Shown: positions 34,271 through 43,014 of the stretch, piece after piece
Position numbering within the stretch: position 1 is the first letter of the stretch
Layout: each line of letters begins with the position of its first letter
NCBI RefSeq assembly: GCF_014385095.1
Contig: NZ_JACRTC010000008.1
Span: forward strand, 1 to 64,000
Length of the DNA stretch: 64,000 nt
Reading direction: 5' to 3'
From: Zongyangia hominis
GTDB taxonomy: Bacteria; Bacillota; Clostridia; Oscillospirales; Ruminococcaceae
Made by a program: the position numbers and the translations under genes
The notes under the pieces: model-generated
Told to the model about the DNA's origin: nothing
The model's input: the letters and a program-made list of their open reading frames with translations, nothing else
Database searches by the model: none

Positions 34271-35113
34271 TCAGTCGGTAATCAGTTTCTTCATGCTCTC
34301 CATTTTCCGCTTGGCGGTTTCCTGCCGGAAGTTGTCGCCGGTAAAGCGTACCGGGACGCACATGGAAAGCAGGCGGTCATAAATCCGGGAATGGGCGGTG
34401 TCCTCCGGGTTGTGCAGGTCGTCCAGCGTAAGGTTGGTCGTGACGATCAGCGGCTTGCCGCTGCGGTAACGGCTGTCAATCACATTGAACACCTGTTCCA
34501 GCCCGTATTCCGTCCCGCGTTCCATGCCGAAGTCGTCAAGGATCAGCAGCGGATAACGACAAAGGCGGGAAATGTACTCGTTGCGCCCCTCAAAGCTGGC
34601 GGCAAGGTCATTGAGGATAAGAGCAAAGTTCGTCATGCGGACGGGGATTTCTTTCTCCATGAGGGCGTTTGCGATACAGCCTGCAAGGTAGCTTTTGCCG
34701 GTGCCTACGCCGCCCCAGAACAGGCAGCCGATATTGTCTGTCCGCATATCTTCCCAATGCTCCACATACCGGCGGGCAAGCCCGGTCTGCGGGTTCCTGC
34801 CGTTGTCGTTCTCGAAAGTCCAGTCCCGCATGGTGGGGTCGGTAAAGCCCCGGCGTTTCAGTTCTTCCACGGTGTCAAGGTGTCTGCGCCGCTTTTCGGC
34901 GGCTTCCCGTTCCTCGCGGGCGGTTCTCTGGCAGTCGCACTCTGCCGGGTGGCGGTCGCGCCCGAAGATAGCGGCCTTATCCGGCGCAAAATAGGCTTCT
35001 TTCGGCTTGCGGCACTTGCCGCAGTACAGTAAACCGTCCTCGCCGGTGTAGTCCTCCGGCTCCGGGATGGTGGTCGTCATATTCTCCAAAACCGCGTTGA
35101 TTTCATTCTTCAT
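34271..35113 (-). CDS. DnaC/IstB-like ATP-binding protein
   Basis: A 280-residue AAA+ ATPase resembling DnaC-type helicase loaders. An N-terminal zinc-finger-like part carries CGKCRKPKEAYF and ECDCQRTARE (about 33-66). The ATPase core has Walker A FWGGVGTGKSYLAG (about 135-148), Walker B YPLLILDDFGME, and sensor-1 PLIVTTNLT. It probably loads the host replicative helicase on the excised circle together with the RepA-like protein. The ATG at 35113 has AAGGAGGG upstream and overlaps the repA stop by 4 bases, so the two are translationally coupled. Confidence 0.88.
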   Translation of the reverse strand: MKNEINAVLENMTTTIPEPEDYTGEDGLLYCGKCRKPKEAYFAPDKAAIFGRDRHPAECDCQRTAREEREAAEKRRRHLDTVEELKRRGFTDPTMRDWTFENDNGRNPQTGLARRYVEHWEDMRTDNIGCLFWGGVGTGKSYLAGCIANALMEKEIPVRMTNFALILNDLAASFEGRNEYISRLCRYPLLILDDFGMERGTEYGLEQVFNVIDSRYRSGKPLIVTTNLTLDDLHNPEDTAHSRIYDRLLSMCVPVRFTGDNFRQETAKRKMESMKKLITD

Positions 35114-35904
35114 AAACTCTCGCCCTCCTTGCATGAGTAGTCTGGTATGCCCTTTTTAGGGGCTTCCTTTTTGTCGTTCCCCGCCCATATCCGCAGGGCG
35201 GCGGCATAGTTCTGGTAGCTTTTCCCGTTGGCGGCAAGGTAGCGGCTCATTTCCTCGATGAACCGTTCCAGCCTGTCAGGGTACTCTGCCTGCAACTCGT
35301 CGTATTCGGTCTGTGACAGAAAAATATTTCCATATCGGCCATAGGGCGCGGACGGCCCCCCACTCACTCCCTTTGTTTGGCTCTCTGTAAGGTTGTTTAT
35401 AGTAGTTTGGTTAGGGGACGGTTTTCCGACCATCATAAGGTCGGTTTTCTGACCATCAGTAGGACGGTTTTCCGGCTCTATGAGGGGCGGACTTCCGGCC
35501 ATCAGTTGGTCTGAAAACTGTACCTGTGGCACTGGCGGTACTTTGACATAAAGCCGGTTCGGTGCGGAGAAGCCGCCCCGTTCCCGTTCCAACAGCCCCG
35601 CCGTGTCCAGTTCATTAAGCGCCCCCTTGATGGTGGTGCTGCCTTTATCCAGTATTTCTGCTATCTCCGCGATGGGATAGATAATATAAATCCTGCCCTC
35701 GTCGTCCAGCCACTTGTTTTTCTGGGAGAGGGTGGAACGGTCTAACAGCAGCGAATACAGCAGCTTGGCGGTCTGTGAAATCTCCATTTTCAGCAGGAAA
35801 CGGGGATACGGCAGATAGGCGGGCAGCCGCGTGTCTGCCCTGATATAATCAGCGATAGGATCACCTCCCTGTGTTCGGGTTGATTTTGGCGTATTGTCAC
35901 GCAT
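35110..35904 (-). CDS. RepA N-terminal-type replication initiator
   Basis: A plasmid-style replication initiator of about 264 residues. The core (about 25-120) has a winged-helix RepA_N look: YPRFLLKMEISQTAKLLYSL, LLDRSTLSQ, IYIIYPIAEIAEIL, and TTIKGALNELDTAGLLERE. A low-complexity middle leads to a DnaD-like helical tail (YGRYGNIFLSQTEYDELQAE, then SYQNYAAALRIWAGND). This suggests that the excised element replicates as a circle. The start is uncertain: ATG at 35904 gives RDNTPKSTRT, while an in-frame GTG at 35961 would add 19 residues. It is coupled to the downstream ATPase through an ATGA overlap. Confidence 0.82.
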   Translation of the reverse strand: MRDNTPKSTRTQGGDPIADYIRADTRLPAYLPYPRFLLKMEISQTAKLLYSLLLDRSTLSQKNKWLDDEGRIYIIYPIAEIAEILDKGSTTIKGALNELDTAGLLERERGGFSAPNRLYVKVPPVPQVQFSDQLMAGSPPLIEPENRPTDGQKTDLMMVGKPSPNQTTINNLTESQTKGVSGGPSAPYGRYGNIFLSQTEYDELQAEYPDRLERFIEEMSRYLAANGKSYQNYAAALRIWAGNDKKEAPKKGIPDYSCKEGESL

Positions 35905-35976
35905 TAAAACGCCGTTTCCGGGGGAAAAGGATAAATGTATCGCGTACCCTTTGACACCCACGAAAAAAGCCTTGAT

Positions 35977-36363
35977 TTATGCGGGTTTGAAAGGCTCTAA
36001 AGCGTGACATCTCTGCCTTTGTTTCCGCTTTCTCTCGGCGGCTTTGATTTTCTTCATGCGCCCGGCGCAGTCGGGGCAGTATTTTCCCCGGTTGGATTTG
36101 GGGACAAAGGCCGCCCCGCAGACGGCACACCGTTTCCGGCTTCCCCGGCACAAGAGGGCTGCGGCCAGCTCCCCGTCAAGGGGCAGGACAGCCACACGGA
36201 ACCAGTGGCACATGAGGGAAAAGGAAATGCTCTGGACGCACACGCAAGGCTCCCCGTCGTCCAATAGCAGGCAGTTCCCCTCATCGTAGTTACAGCACTC
36301 ATGTACCAGCCGCCGCGCCCGCCGGTGCTGGCGGTAGTCCATGTGGGGCAGGTTATCGCTCAT
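35977..36363 (-). CDS. Cys-rich VLP-type protein
   Basis: A 128-residue cysteine-rich protein common in IMEs. The core CNYDEGNCLLLDDGEPCVC is followed by CHWFRVAVLPLDGELAAALL and a zinc-ribbon-like CAVCGAAFVPKSNRGKYC-PDC, then a basic tail of KRKQRQR type. The eight or so cysteines in two pairs of clusters suggest two metal sites and nucleic-acid binding; its actual role is unknown. The ATG at 36363 (AAAGGAG upstream) overlaps the relaxase 3' end by 11 bases, which implies coupled translation. Confidence 0.83.
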   Translation of the reverse strand: MSDNLPHMDYRQHRRARRLVHECCNYDEGNCLLLDDGEPCVCVQSISFSLMCHWFRVAVLPLDGELAAALLCRGSRKRCAVCGAAFVPKSNRGKYCPDCAGRMKKIKAAERKRKQRQRCHALEPFKPA

Positions 36364-37987
36364 GGCTCTGCTCCTTTCTGCGGTGCGGCTCGTCCCGGCG
36401 CAAAATCTGGTCGATGTTCCGCTTGACGGTCTGCAACTCCTTGAACCGCTGTTTCTGTTCGTGATAGGTGTTATACAGGCCGTCTTTCTCGGAGATAAGC
36501 TGCTCGATCTCGGCCTGCAACGCTTTCCGGGCGGGCAGCTTGGTAATGCCATGCGCCTTGAAATACCGGGCTGCTGCGTCGGCTATGATAAAATCGCTCT
36601 CATGGGCCTGCCGGTATGCGGCGCGGGCTTTCTCGGATTTCTGTGCCCGCAGCCCGTCGCGGGCGGCCTTGGTCTGGGCGTAGGCCAACACCTGCCGCTG
36701 CAACTTCTTTTTCCCTTGCAGCTTCGTTTCCAGTGCTTTCAGTTCGCCGCTGGTCTGGCGCATTTTCTGATAGGCGGTGTCAACGGCGGCTTCTAACTGC
36801 TCCGGGGAAGTAAAGCCGTATTGCTGGTAGACGGACAGCGTTTTGGCGGCCTGCTTCAGATTGTGTATCTTCGCCCAGCGTTCATAGCCCCGGCCTTTGC
36901 CCTCGGCCATTTTCTGCTCAATGTCCACAAGCCGCTGCACTCCGTCCTGTTTCGGGGCGGCTATCTCGGCTCTGGCAACCTGCAAGCGGTCTTTTATGGT
37001 GCGTGGGGGATCGGGGGATCTGGCTGGCGCTTCGGCTGCTCTGGCGGCGTTTTGCTCTAAAACGGCAAAGACAGCGGCGCGGTCAAAATCGTCGCCCAGC
37101 TTCCGGGCGGTAATTGGCTTTGTCCTGTCCGGCGTGAGGTAGGAAAGCCGCCCCCGGCTCTCCTTGACGGTCACACCCTCCTGCAGCAACAGAGAGGAAA
37201 ACTCGTCAAAGCTGGCGGCGGTGGCAAGGGCTTTCCGTAGGGTCTGCCGCAGCTTCTCCTTGTTCGTTTCAAACTTGGTCTGCCGGGGCGTGATACTATC
37301 GGCAATCATGGGGGCGTTCTGCTTGTCCAGCGCGGCCTGTCCCTTTTTCTGCGCCCAATACTCCCGGTCGGTGACGCGGTTCTTGCTGCCGTTCAAGAGG
37401 TCGATTTGATAAAGCCCCTCCCGGTGGCACATCTCCATGACTTCGGATTTGAAGTAGCGCAGGGCAGCGTCGGTACATCGGTGCTTGCAGCCGACTTTCG
37501 TATCGGCCGGCCTGTCCATGTAGGGCAGGAACGGCACTTCCTCAATCCGCAGGCTGTTTATGACGATATGCACATGAATGTTGCCGCTGTGGTTATGCCC
37601 GTCCGGGTGGGTGCAGACAAGGGCCTGGTGGCCGGGAAAATGCTCTTTACAGAATTGTTCCCCCAACGCCTGCGCCCGGTCTACGGTCAGGCCGTTGTCC
37701 GGCCCGTCCCGCGGGTCAAAGCTGATGATGTAGTGGTGGCTTTTCACATCTTCCCGCCGCTGGTTTTTCTGATAGCGGAGATTGGCCCGCATACACGCAA
37801 CGGCAAAATCCTCCCCGTCGCAGTTCAGCGTGGACAGCCGGTAGTCCTCGCGGGGGATAAGCCTGCCGGTTTCATCAAGGACGGGCTTCATGGTAAACTC
37901 GTCATGCTCAAAGAGAAGATATTGCTCGGCGGCTCCGTAGTCGGCGTTTTTAGAGTTGATATGCTTGAGTGTTGCCAACCGCGTCAC
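36353..37987 (-). CDS. MOB-family relaxase (mobilization nuclease)
   Basis: A 544-residue relaxase that nicks the element's oriT and leads single-strand transfer. The N-terminal catalytic domain has the HUH-type metal triad region HPDGHNHSGNIHVHIVINS (about 125-143), preceded by SHHYIISFDPRDG and the predicted tyrosine-bearing ENAD-like start (NADYGAAEQYLLFEHDE). The C-terminal half (about 300-535) is a long, charged helical region. It most resembles MOBP-type relaxases of gut Firmicutes elements. The start is GTG at 37987; an in-frame TTG three codons on is possible. It overlaps mobC by 38 bases. Confidence 0.92.
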   Translation of the reverse strand: MTRLATLKHINSKNADYGAAEQYLLFEHDEFTMKPVLDETGRLIPREDYRLSTLNCDGEDFAVACMRANLRYQKNQRREDVKSHHYIISFDPRDGPDNGLTVDRAQALGEQFCKEHFPGHQALVCTHPDGHNHSGNIHVHIVINSLRIEEVPFLPYMDRPADTKVGCKHRCTDAALRYFKSEVMEMCHREGLYQIDLLNGSKNRVTDREYWAQKKGQAALDKQNAPMIADSITPRQTKFETNKEKLRQTLRKALATAASFDEFSSLLLQEGVTVKESRGRLSYLTPDRTKPITARKLGDDFDRAAVFAVLEQNAARAAEAPARSPDPPRTIKDRLQVARAEIAAPKQDGVQRLVDIEQKMAEGKGRGYERWAKIHNLKQAAKTLSVYQQYGFTSPEQLEAAVDTAYQKMRQTSGELKALETKLQGKKKLQRQVLAYAQTKAARDGLRAQKSEKARAAYRQAHESDFIIADAAARYFKAHGITKLPARKALQAEIEQLISEKDGLYNTYHEQKQRFKELQTVKRNIDQILRRDEPHRRKEQSHER

Positions 37988-38348
37988 CTACTTTCTTGAG
38001 GACTTCATACTTGAGGACGGCAAGGTCGGATATGGCGGCGCGTACCTCGCCGGAAAGGGTGTTGTAGGGTACGCCGTATTCGTTCAGATACCGGGCAATC
38101 TGATTGAGGTTGCCGCCGATCCTGCCGTACTCGGCTGTCAGCTTCCCGACAGCGGAAAGCAACTCGTCATTGACCGACGACACATGGACAACCGGGCGTA
38201 TGGTCGCCCGCCGTATCGCCTGCCGGAGAAATTCGGACTGGCTGATACCATAGGGCGCAAGCCGCGCTGTGAAGTCGGCATACTCATCTTCGGACAGCCG
38301 GGTTTTCACAACGCGGCTGCGGTGGGGCGTGTTGTATTTCTTTCGCAT
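37950..38348 (-). CDS. mobC: MobC-like relaxosome accessory protein
   Basis: A 132-residue DNA-binding accessory protein that helps the relaxase open oriT. A ribbon-helix-helix-like N-terminus (VVKTRLSEDEYADFTARL) is followed by the typical MobC segment GISQSEFLRQAIRRATI and IGGNLNQIARYLNEYG. The ATG at 38348 has AAAGGAGG upstream; an in-frame extension to 38684 has no start signal. It is the first gene of the mobilization operon; the non-coding stretch upstream is the natural place for oriT. Confidence 0.9.
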   Translation of the reverse strand: MRKKYNTPHRSRVVKTRLSEDEYADFTARLAPYGISQSEFLRQAIRRATIRPVVHVSSVNDELLSAVGKLTAEYGRIGGNLNQIARYLNEYGVPYNTLSGEVRAAISDLAVLKYEVLKKVGDAVGNTQAYQL

Positions 38349-38772
38349 GGTGTGACCTCCTTTCTCGCCCGTAAGGGCGCATGAGCAGGGTTTGGGGAAG
38401 GCACTCCCCAACAAGTTTCCCGCGAGGGGCAAAACTGCAGAATTGCGGATTTTGGCACCGTGGTAGAAACTTGCTCTCCGTGACTGCAAACTTTCTCTCA
38501 CTTCCGTCCGCCACTTTTTTGGAAAACTGCAACCACAAAAGTTTGTTTCTCTTTTTCTGCTACTACTAATCCTGTAAAGGGCATTCCTGCCCGCTTTCGC
38601 TAAAATGACACCGGACGCAGTGGTTTCTACCCGGTGTTGGAGAAATCCTTTCTCTTTGCCCTCTACTACGGGTAAATGCTCCAAATGCCAAACACCAGGG
38701 CAGAAAAATTCCCTCCTCGCTTACTACTACAACCGGCAGGGGGCAAAATGGCCGGGAGCGGAGCCGGACAAC
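38349..38772. other. Non-coding region upstream of mobC, candidate oriT
   Basis: This 424-base stretch lacks a credible gene. It contains an inverted repeat near 38608-38636 (ACACCGG and CCGGTGT about 16 bases apart), and three scattered CTACTAC/TACTACTAC tracts near 38562, 38661 and 38722. Its position just upstream of mobC and the relaxase is where oriT lies in related elements. The nick site cannot be identified from sequence alone. Confidence 0.45.
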
Positions 38773-38810
38773 AAAAAAAGCAGTAAATCTTTTTCAAGAC
38801 TTACTGCTTT
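38773..38810 (-). terminator. Terminator after the HTH gene
   Basis: AAAGCAGTAA pairs with TTACTGCTTT around a 14-base loop; a run of seven T follows on the minus strand. Confidence 0.85.
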
Positions 38811-38845
38811 CGCTGGCCGCGTCGGTGGCGGCTGGTATTCAGTTT

Positions 38846-39058
38846 TTATGACTTGTCCGGTGGTTCGTCAAGCCGGAACTTGAATTGACAGTCAATTAAC
38901 CGCTGCTTTACATAGTCCTCCACCTCGGCGTTGACCTGCCCGTTCACTTTTGAGAAATAGCGGATATATCCGGCGTAGTGGAGCAGGACAGCGTTCACGG
39001 CTTCTGGGTCGCCCTCACGGGCTTTGAGGATTGTTTCATAGGGGAGAAGTCTACTCAT
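38846..39058 (-). CDS. Helix-turn-helix domain protein (Tn916-type small regulator)
   Basis: A 70-residue protein with the pattern of HTH_16/conjugative-element regulators: LLPYETILKAREGDPEAVNA, VLLHYAGYIRYFSK, and a final VEDYVKQRLIDCQFKFRL. It resembles small orf8-type proteins that pair with a sigma-like orf7-type protein in Tn916-like elements. Its start overlaps the end of that upstream partner by 8 bases, so the two are probably made together and act as a control module for the element. Confidence 0.8.
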   Translation of the reverse strand: MSRLLPYETILKAREGDPEAVNAVLLHYAGYIRYFSKVNGQVNAEVEDYVKQRLIDCQFKFRLDEPPDKS

Positions 39059-39473
39059 ACCGGCTCACCCCCATTTCTTCGCGTAGCCGCTGCAAGGCAA
39101 GCTGGATATGCCGCCCCGCTGTGCTGCGTGACCGGCCAATACACGCGCCGATCACGCGCTGCGGCTGGCGCAGAAAGTAATAGCGCAGGATTTCTTCCCG
39201 CGTCTGCTCCGGCAAAACAGAGATCGCGTCGGCAAGGGCGGCGTTGCAGAGCAGGACGGTCTGACCGCAGACGGTAAATGGGTATTCCTCGTCCGGCTCC
39301 GACGCGGCAAACTGGACAAACTTCTCGTTCATCAGATAGTCAAGGGAAACTTGCCGTTCCCATTGCCGTTTAAGCTTCAAAATCTTGTCCAAGGCGGCAC
39401 AGCGGATAACAGTCTTGCAAAAGGCGTTGTACCTGCGCTGGATATATTCTTGATAGGCTATCTGGTCGGTCAT
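39051..39473 (-). CDS. Sigma-70-like regulatory protein of the element
   Basis: A 140-residue protein with sigma region-like helices. The middle and C-terminus read SVLPEQTREEILRYYF, then RQPQRVIGACIGRSRSTAGR and HIQLALQRLREEMG, the layout of a region-4 HTH. The N-terminus (YQEYIQRRYNAFCKTVIRCA) resembles the orf7-type sigma-like regulators of mobile elements. The ATG at 39473 is chosen because AAAGGGG lies upstream; 25 extra codons to 39548 lack a signal. It probably directs or modulates element transcription together with the downstream HTH protein. Confidence 0.8.
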   Translation of the reverse strand: MTDQIAYQEYIQRRYNAFCKTVIRCAALDKILKLKRQWERQVSLDYLMNEKFVQFAASEPDEEYPFTVCGQTVLLCNAALADAISVLPEQTREEILRYYFLRQPQRVIGACIGRSRSTAGRHIQLALQRLREEMGVSRYE

Positions 39474-39644
39474 GGAAATTCCCCTTTCTGAATAATAGTG
39501 CGGGGCGGTGGCACTTCTTGCTGTCGCCCCTTGATTGCCTACCAGCAAAGGCGGGCGGGGCTGTCAACGGCTGCGCATATGCGCCGTTCATCTTGACCGT
39601 TGACTGGCTCGGCTGGGTTTGCTATTTACCCGACAAACTTGAAT

Positions 39645-40412
39645 TTATTTTAAGCTATCACGTTTTACCTTCTTAAGCCTTACTATCATTACCATAGGAA
39701 TTTCTTTGTTGGTTTTAAAACATTCTTCATAAAATCCATCAATGACAAATCCAGCTCTAAAACAAAGGTTAAAAATATCTTGTATGGAACGATGATAATA
39801 AATCTGCTCTTTCGGTTGCCCTTCAATCGCTATATCATAGTAACTGTGCGGTGTCATATATTTTTCAGTCAACGTGACAAAACAAGGGTGTTGCGTTGCA
39901 AAGACAAAAATTCCGCTTTCCTGCAACAGTTCATAAACAGCCATAAGAAGTGGTTCAATATCCGTAATATCCATAATTGCCATATTAGAAACTGCTTTCG
40001 TAAAGGCTCGATTTCTTTTTAATTCTAATATACTTTTTCTATCGGTCGCATCCGCCACACAAAATTCAATTTGTTTTGCATATTGTGATTGCCGTCTTTT
40101 AGCCAATTCTATCATTTTTTTGCTGTAATCAAAAGCGACAACCGAAGCGCCTCTTTGTGCAAGATACGAAGAATAATTTCCATTGCCACACGCAATATCC
40201 AAAATGTAATCCGCAGGATTAGGAGATAGAAGTTCCGTTACTTTGGGACGCACTACCTCTCTGTGAAATTCATTAGATTCGTCACCCATTGCATTATCCC
40301 AAAATTGTGCGTTCTCCTCCCAGATTTTTTTACTTTCCTCTGTTCCCATGTTCTCTCCCACTCCCCAAATTTGCTTTTTTGCTTCCATTAAATCTTCCTT
40401 ACTATATTCCAT
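39645..40412 (-). CDS. Class I SAM-dependent methyltransferase
   Basis: A 255-residue cytoplasmic methyltransferase. Motif I is YILDIACGNGNYSSYLAQRG (about 68-87), motif II is VVAFDYSKKMIELAK, and further motifs are IEFCVADATD and AVSNMAIMDITDIEPLL. The substrate is not evident; the fold resembles small-molecule methyltransferases rather than rRNA or DNA enzymes. The ATG at 40412 has GGAGGG upstream; in-frame codons up to 40577 overlap tet(W) and lack a start signal. It lies 50 bases downstream of tet(W) on the same strand and is probably cotranscribed under the tet(W) attenuator. AT-richer than the mobilization genes. Confidence 0.88.
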   Translation of the reverse strand: MEYSKEDLMEAKKQIWGVGENMGTEESKKIWEENAQFWDNAMGDESNEFHREVVRPKVTELLSPNPADYILDIACGNGNYSSYLAQRGASVVAFDYSKKMIELAKRRQSQYAKQIEFCVADATDRKSILELKRNRAFTKAVSNMAIMDITDIEPLLMAVYELLQESGIFVFATQHPCFVTLTEKYMTPHSYYDIAIEGQPKEQIYYHRSIQDIFNLCFRAGFVIDGFYEECFKTNKEIPMVMIVRLKKVKRDSLK

Positions 40413-40462
40413 TGTTACCCTCCATAACTTCTGATTGTTGCCGTCTTGACGATTATGTATCT

Positions 40463-42382
40463 TTACATTACCTTCTGAAACATATGGCGCACCTTGTCCA
40501 GGCGGCTGTTTGGACGGCGGGGCTGGATGACCGGCTGACCGACAGCGGCCTGATATCCTTTCAGCTCTGTAAGGCATACGCTCCGCCCGTTGGTGTAAAA
40601 GGCCAGATCAGTACGGTATGCCTGTATACAGCGGGCGGGAATCTCGCCAGTAAAGACAACTTCATCCTTTTTTACCTGGGCCGTTTCGATGGTGGCACAG
40701 TATTTCGGTGCATCATGATAAGCCCTGGAAAGGTATTCCTGGGGCGCATAGAGGATGAAGGAGAGATAAGGTTCCAGCAGCTGCGTCCCCGATTCCTTCA
40801 ATGCCTGTTCCAATACAATCGGGGCCAATGAGCGGAAGTCCGCCGGCGTGCTGACCGGACTGTAATAAAGCCCGTATTCAAAGCAAATCTTACAGTCCGT
40901 TACGTTCCAGCCGAACAAGCCCTGCTCCAGCCCGTAACGGATACCATCCCTGACAGCGTTTTGAAAACTCTGGTTCAAGTATCCCAGCGAAACCCGGCTC
41001 TCGTATTGTACACCGGAGCCAAGCGAGAGTGGTGTAACAGACAGTCCTATGGATGCCCAAAACGGGTTGGGCGGCACCTCGATATGGATGGTGTGGCTGG
41101 CTGCTTTGAGCGGCCGCTCCATATAAATGACGGAGGGTTCCTTTACCACTGTTTCAAGCTTGTATTTTTCCGACAGCAAAGCGGAAACAACCTCCAACTG
41201 CACCCGGCCCAAAAAAGAAAGAATGATCTCATGGGTGATGGAATCCACTTCGCAACGCAAAAGCGGGTCAGTATCCGCAAGTTGCGTAAGAGCGTCCAGC
41301 AGCCGTTCTCTTTGCGCTGCCGTTTTCGGCGCAATCGTCGTCCGCAGCATGGGGAGGGGGTCCTCGCGCCACCTTTTACGAGGGAGCCGGGTTTGGTCCC
41401 CTAATACATCGTTTAACCTCACGCTGTCGCTGGGAAGGATAACAATTTCACCCTGATAAGCGGTGTCTGTCCGAACAATTTCCCCTTTGGATGGAATACG
41501 CATCTCTGTGATTTTCAGCTTTTCTCTCCCGGCCAGGGCCACCGTATCCCGCAGGCGCAGCGTTCCGCTGTATAACCGTAGATAGACACGCCGCTGGCCG
41601 CAATCGGTGTACTCAACCTTGAAAACGCTGCCGCATAGGGCGGCGCCCCCCTGTTCCCCAATCGGTTGGAACAGCCCTGTCACCGCATCCATCAACGGTT
41701 GAATGCCAAGGCCATTTTTGGCGCTGCCATGATAGACTGGGAACAGGGAGGCGTCTTGAACCCGCTGCTGTTCCTCCCGCGCAAGTTTTTCCCGGCTGAT
41801 TGGTTCTCCTGCGATATACTTTTCCAATAATTCATCGTTATTTTCGATGACCGCATCCCATGCTTCTATGTCGGTATTTTCCTCCAGGACTATTTCCGGG
41901 GACAGCGACACCGTCTGCTTGATGATAATATCGGCGGAGAGCTTATCCCGAACAGACTGAACCACGCTCTGCAAATCAACGCCAGCCTGGTCGATCTTGT
42001 TGATAAAGATAACGGTGGGAATGTTCATTTTCCGCAGGGCATGGAACAGAATACGGGTCTGGGCCTGCACGCCATCTTTAGCGGAGATCACCAAGATGGC
42101 CCCATCTAAAACAGCCAAAGAGCGGTACACCTCCGCCAAAAAATCCATGTGGCCGGGCGTATCCACAATGTTAACTTTACATCTGTGCCACTGGAAGGAA
42201 GTGACTGCCGCTTGAATGGTAATCCCACGCTGCCGCTCCAAAAACATGGTGTCCGTCCTCGTTGTCCCTTTTTCGACGCTCCCCGGTTCTGAAATGGCTC
42301 CGCTGGCATATAGCAGGCTCTCCGTCAAGGTCGTCTTTCCAGCGTCTACATGGGCAAGAATTCCAATATTGATTATTTTCAT
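40463..42382 (-). CDS. tet(W): Tetracycline resistance ribosomal protection protein Tet(W)
   Basis: A 639-residue EF-G-like translational GTPase that removes tetracycline from the ribosome. GTPase motifs: G1 AHVDAGKT (residues 10-17), G2/G3 region with RGITIQ and DTPGHMDF, G4 NKID, G5 GSAKN. The full length and the sequence as I recall it agree closely with Tet(W), including the start [20 protein letters not shown] and the C-terminal [19 protein letters not shown]. The ATG at 42382 has GGGAGGA upstream. A leader peptide and attenuator precede it, as in the tet(M) group. No truncation or frameshift is visible. Confidence 0.97.
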   Translation of the reverse strand: MKIINIGILAHVDAGKTTLTESLLYASGAISEPGSVEKGTTRTDTMFLERQRGITIQAAVTSFQWHRCKVNIVDTPGHMDFLAEVYRSLAVLDGAILVISAKDGVQAQTRILFHALRKMNIPTVIFINKIDQAGVDLQSVVQSVRDKLSADIIIKQTVSLSPEIVLEENTDIEAWDAVIENNDELLEKYIAGEPISREKLAREEQQRVQDASLFPVYHGSAKNGLGIQPLMDAVTGLFQPIGEQGGAALCGSVFKVEYTDCGQRRVYLRLYSGTLRLRDTVALAGREKLKITEMRIPSKGEIVRTDTAYQGEIVILPSDSVRLNDVLGDQTRLPRKRWREDPLPMLRTTIAPKTAAQRERLLDALTQLADTDPLLRCEVDSITHEIILSFLGRVQLEVVSALLSEKYKLETVVKEPSVIYMERPLKAASHTIHIEVPPNPFWASIGLSVTPLSLGSGVQYESRVSLGYLNQSFQNAVRDGIRYGLEQGLFGWNVTDCKICFEYGLYYSPVSTPADFRSLAPIVLEQALKESGTQLLEPYLSFILYAPQEYLSRAYHDAPKYCATIETAQVKKDEVVFTGEIPARCIQAYRTDLAFYTNGRSVCLTELKGYQAAVGQPVIQPRRPNSRLDKVRHMFQKVM

Positions 42383-42416
42383 GTGATTGTCCTCCCTTTA
42401 CAGCCCCAAAGGGCAT

Positions 42417-42455
42417 AAAAATCCCCAGCAGTAAAATACTTTTACCACTGGGGAT
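42417..42455 (-). promoter_or_regulatory. tet(W) attenuator hairpin
   Basis: On the minus strand ATCCCCAGTGGTAAAA and TTTTACTGCTGGGGAT pair (one mismatch) around a 3-base loop, followed by TTTTATG. The same structure is known upstream of tet(M). It lies about 35 bases before the tet(W) start. Confidence 0.88.
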
Positions 42456-42623
42456 TATAAGTTGCGGACATACACATATACAGCATACACCTGTTTGTGA
42501 TTGCTGTTTTTGGGGATATGTCAAAATTGATAAGGCAAAAGTATTCTTAAATTGGGTACAAAAAACTAAGCCCCTACAAAAGGAGCTATCATAATCCTTT
42601 GTTCCCACTATTTGATTATAGTT

Positions 42624-42647
42624 TTATTTAAGAATACCTTGCCGCAT
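42624..42647 (-). CDS. tet(W) leader peptide
   Basis: A seven-codon frame encoding MRQGILK and a stop, with AAAAGGAG about 9 bases upstream. The same leader precedes tet(M)-group genes, where its translation is linked to attenuation. Its GTATTCTTAAAT codons are complementary to a downstream segment, ATTTAAGAATAC (near 42548), so an alternative RNA fold is possible. Confidence 0.8.
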   Translation of the reverse strand: MRQGILK

Positions 42648-42675
42648 ATTTTTTACTCCTTTTCTGGATTAAATC

Positions 42676-42704
42676 ATTGTATCACATCAGTTTTAGGAAA
42701 GCAA
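42676..42704 (-). promoter_or_regulatory. Promoter of the tet(W) transcript
   Basis: On the minus strand TTGCTT (42704-42699), 17 bases, TACAAT (42681-42676), about 29 bases before the leader peptide start. Confidence 0.75.
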
Positions 42705-42743
42705 GTACCTAAAAGAAATTTTTCTTCCCCTTATATGTAACAA

Positions 42744-43014
42744 TCATACCGGCTTCCTAGCGTTCAGAATGTTTTCTGCTGTCTGCTGTGGTGTTTGGTT
42801 GGAATTGTCCAACCAAAAGCCGATCCGTGGTGTTGTCTGCATTTTACTAAATACAAATTCAATGTATACAGAAAGATATAAGGAGTGGGAGGGATTCCGC
42901 CGTAGTTGGCATTGTAGGAAAATCCAAAAGTTTAGATTTTCCCACAATGCTTATCTTTTGGTCTTTGGTTCGGAATAGTGTAGTGCTGGCGGTCTATCTC
43001 TTGTTTTCGGTTGC
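42744..43014 (-). other. Gene-poor right arm of the element with a possible gene remnant
   Basis: Between the tet(W) promoter and the right terminal repeat I see no complete gene. A minus-strand frame at 42744-42842 encodes about 32 residues beginning MQTTPRIGFWLDNSNQTPQQ; it reads like the C-terminal end of a small P-loop kinase but has no start context, so it may be a decayed remnant. The remainder is AT-rich, with an imperfect hairpin near 42911-42952 (GGCATTGTAGGAAAATC and GATTTTCCCACAATGC). Confidence 0.4.
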
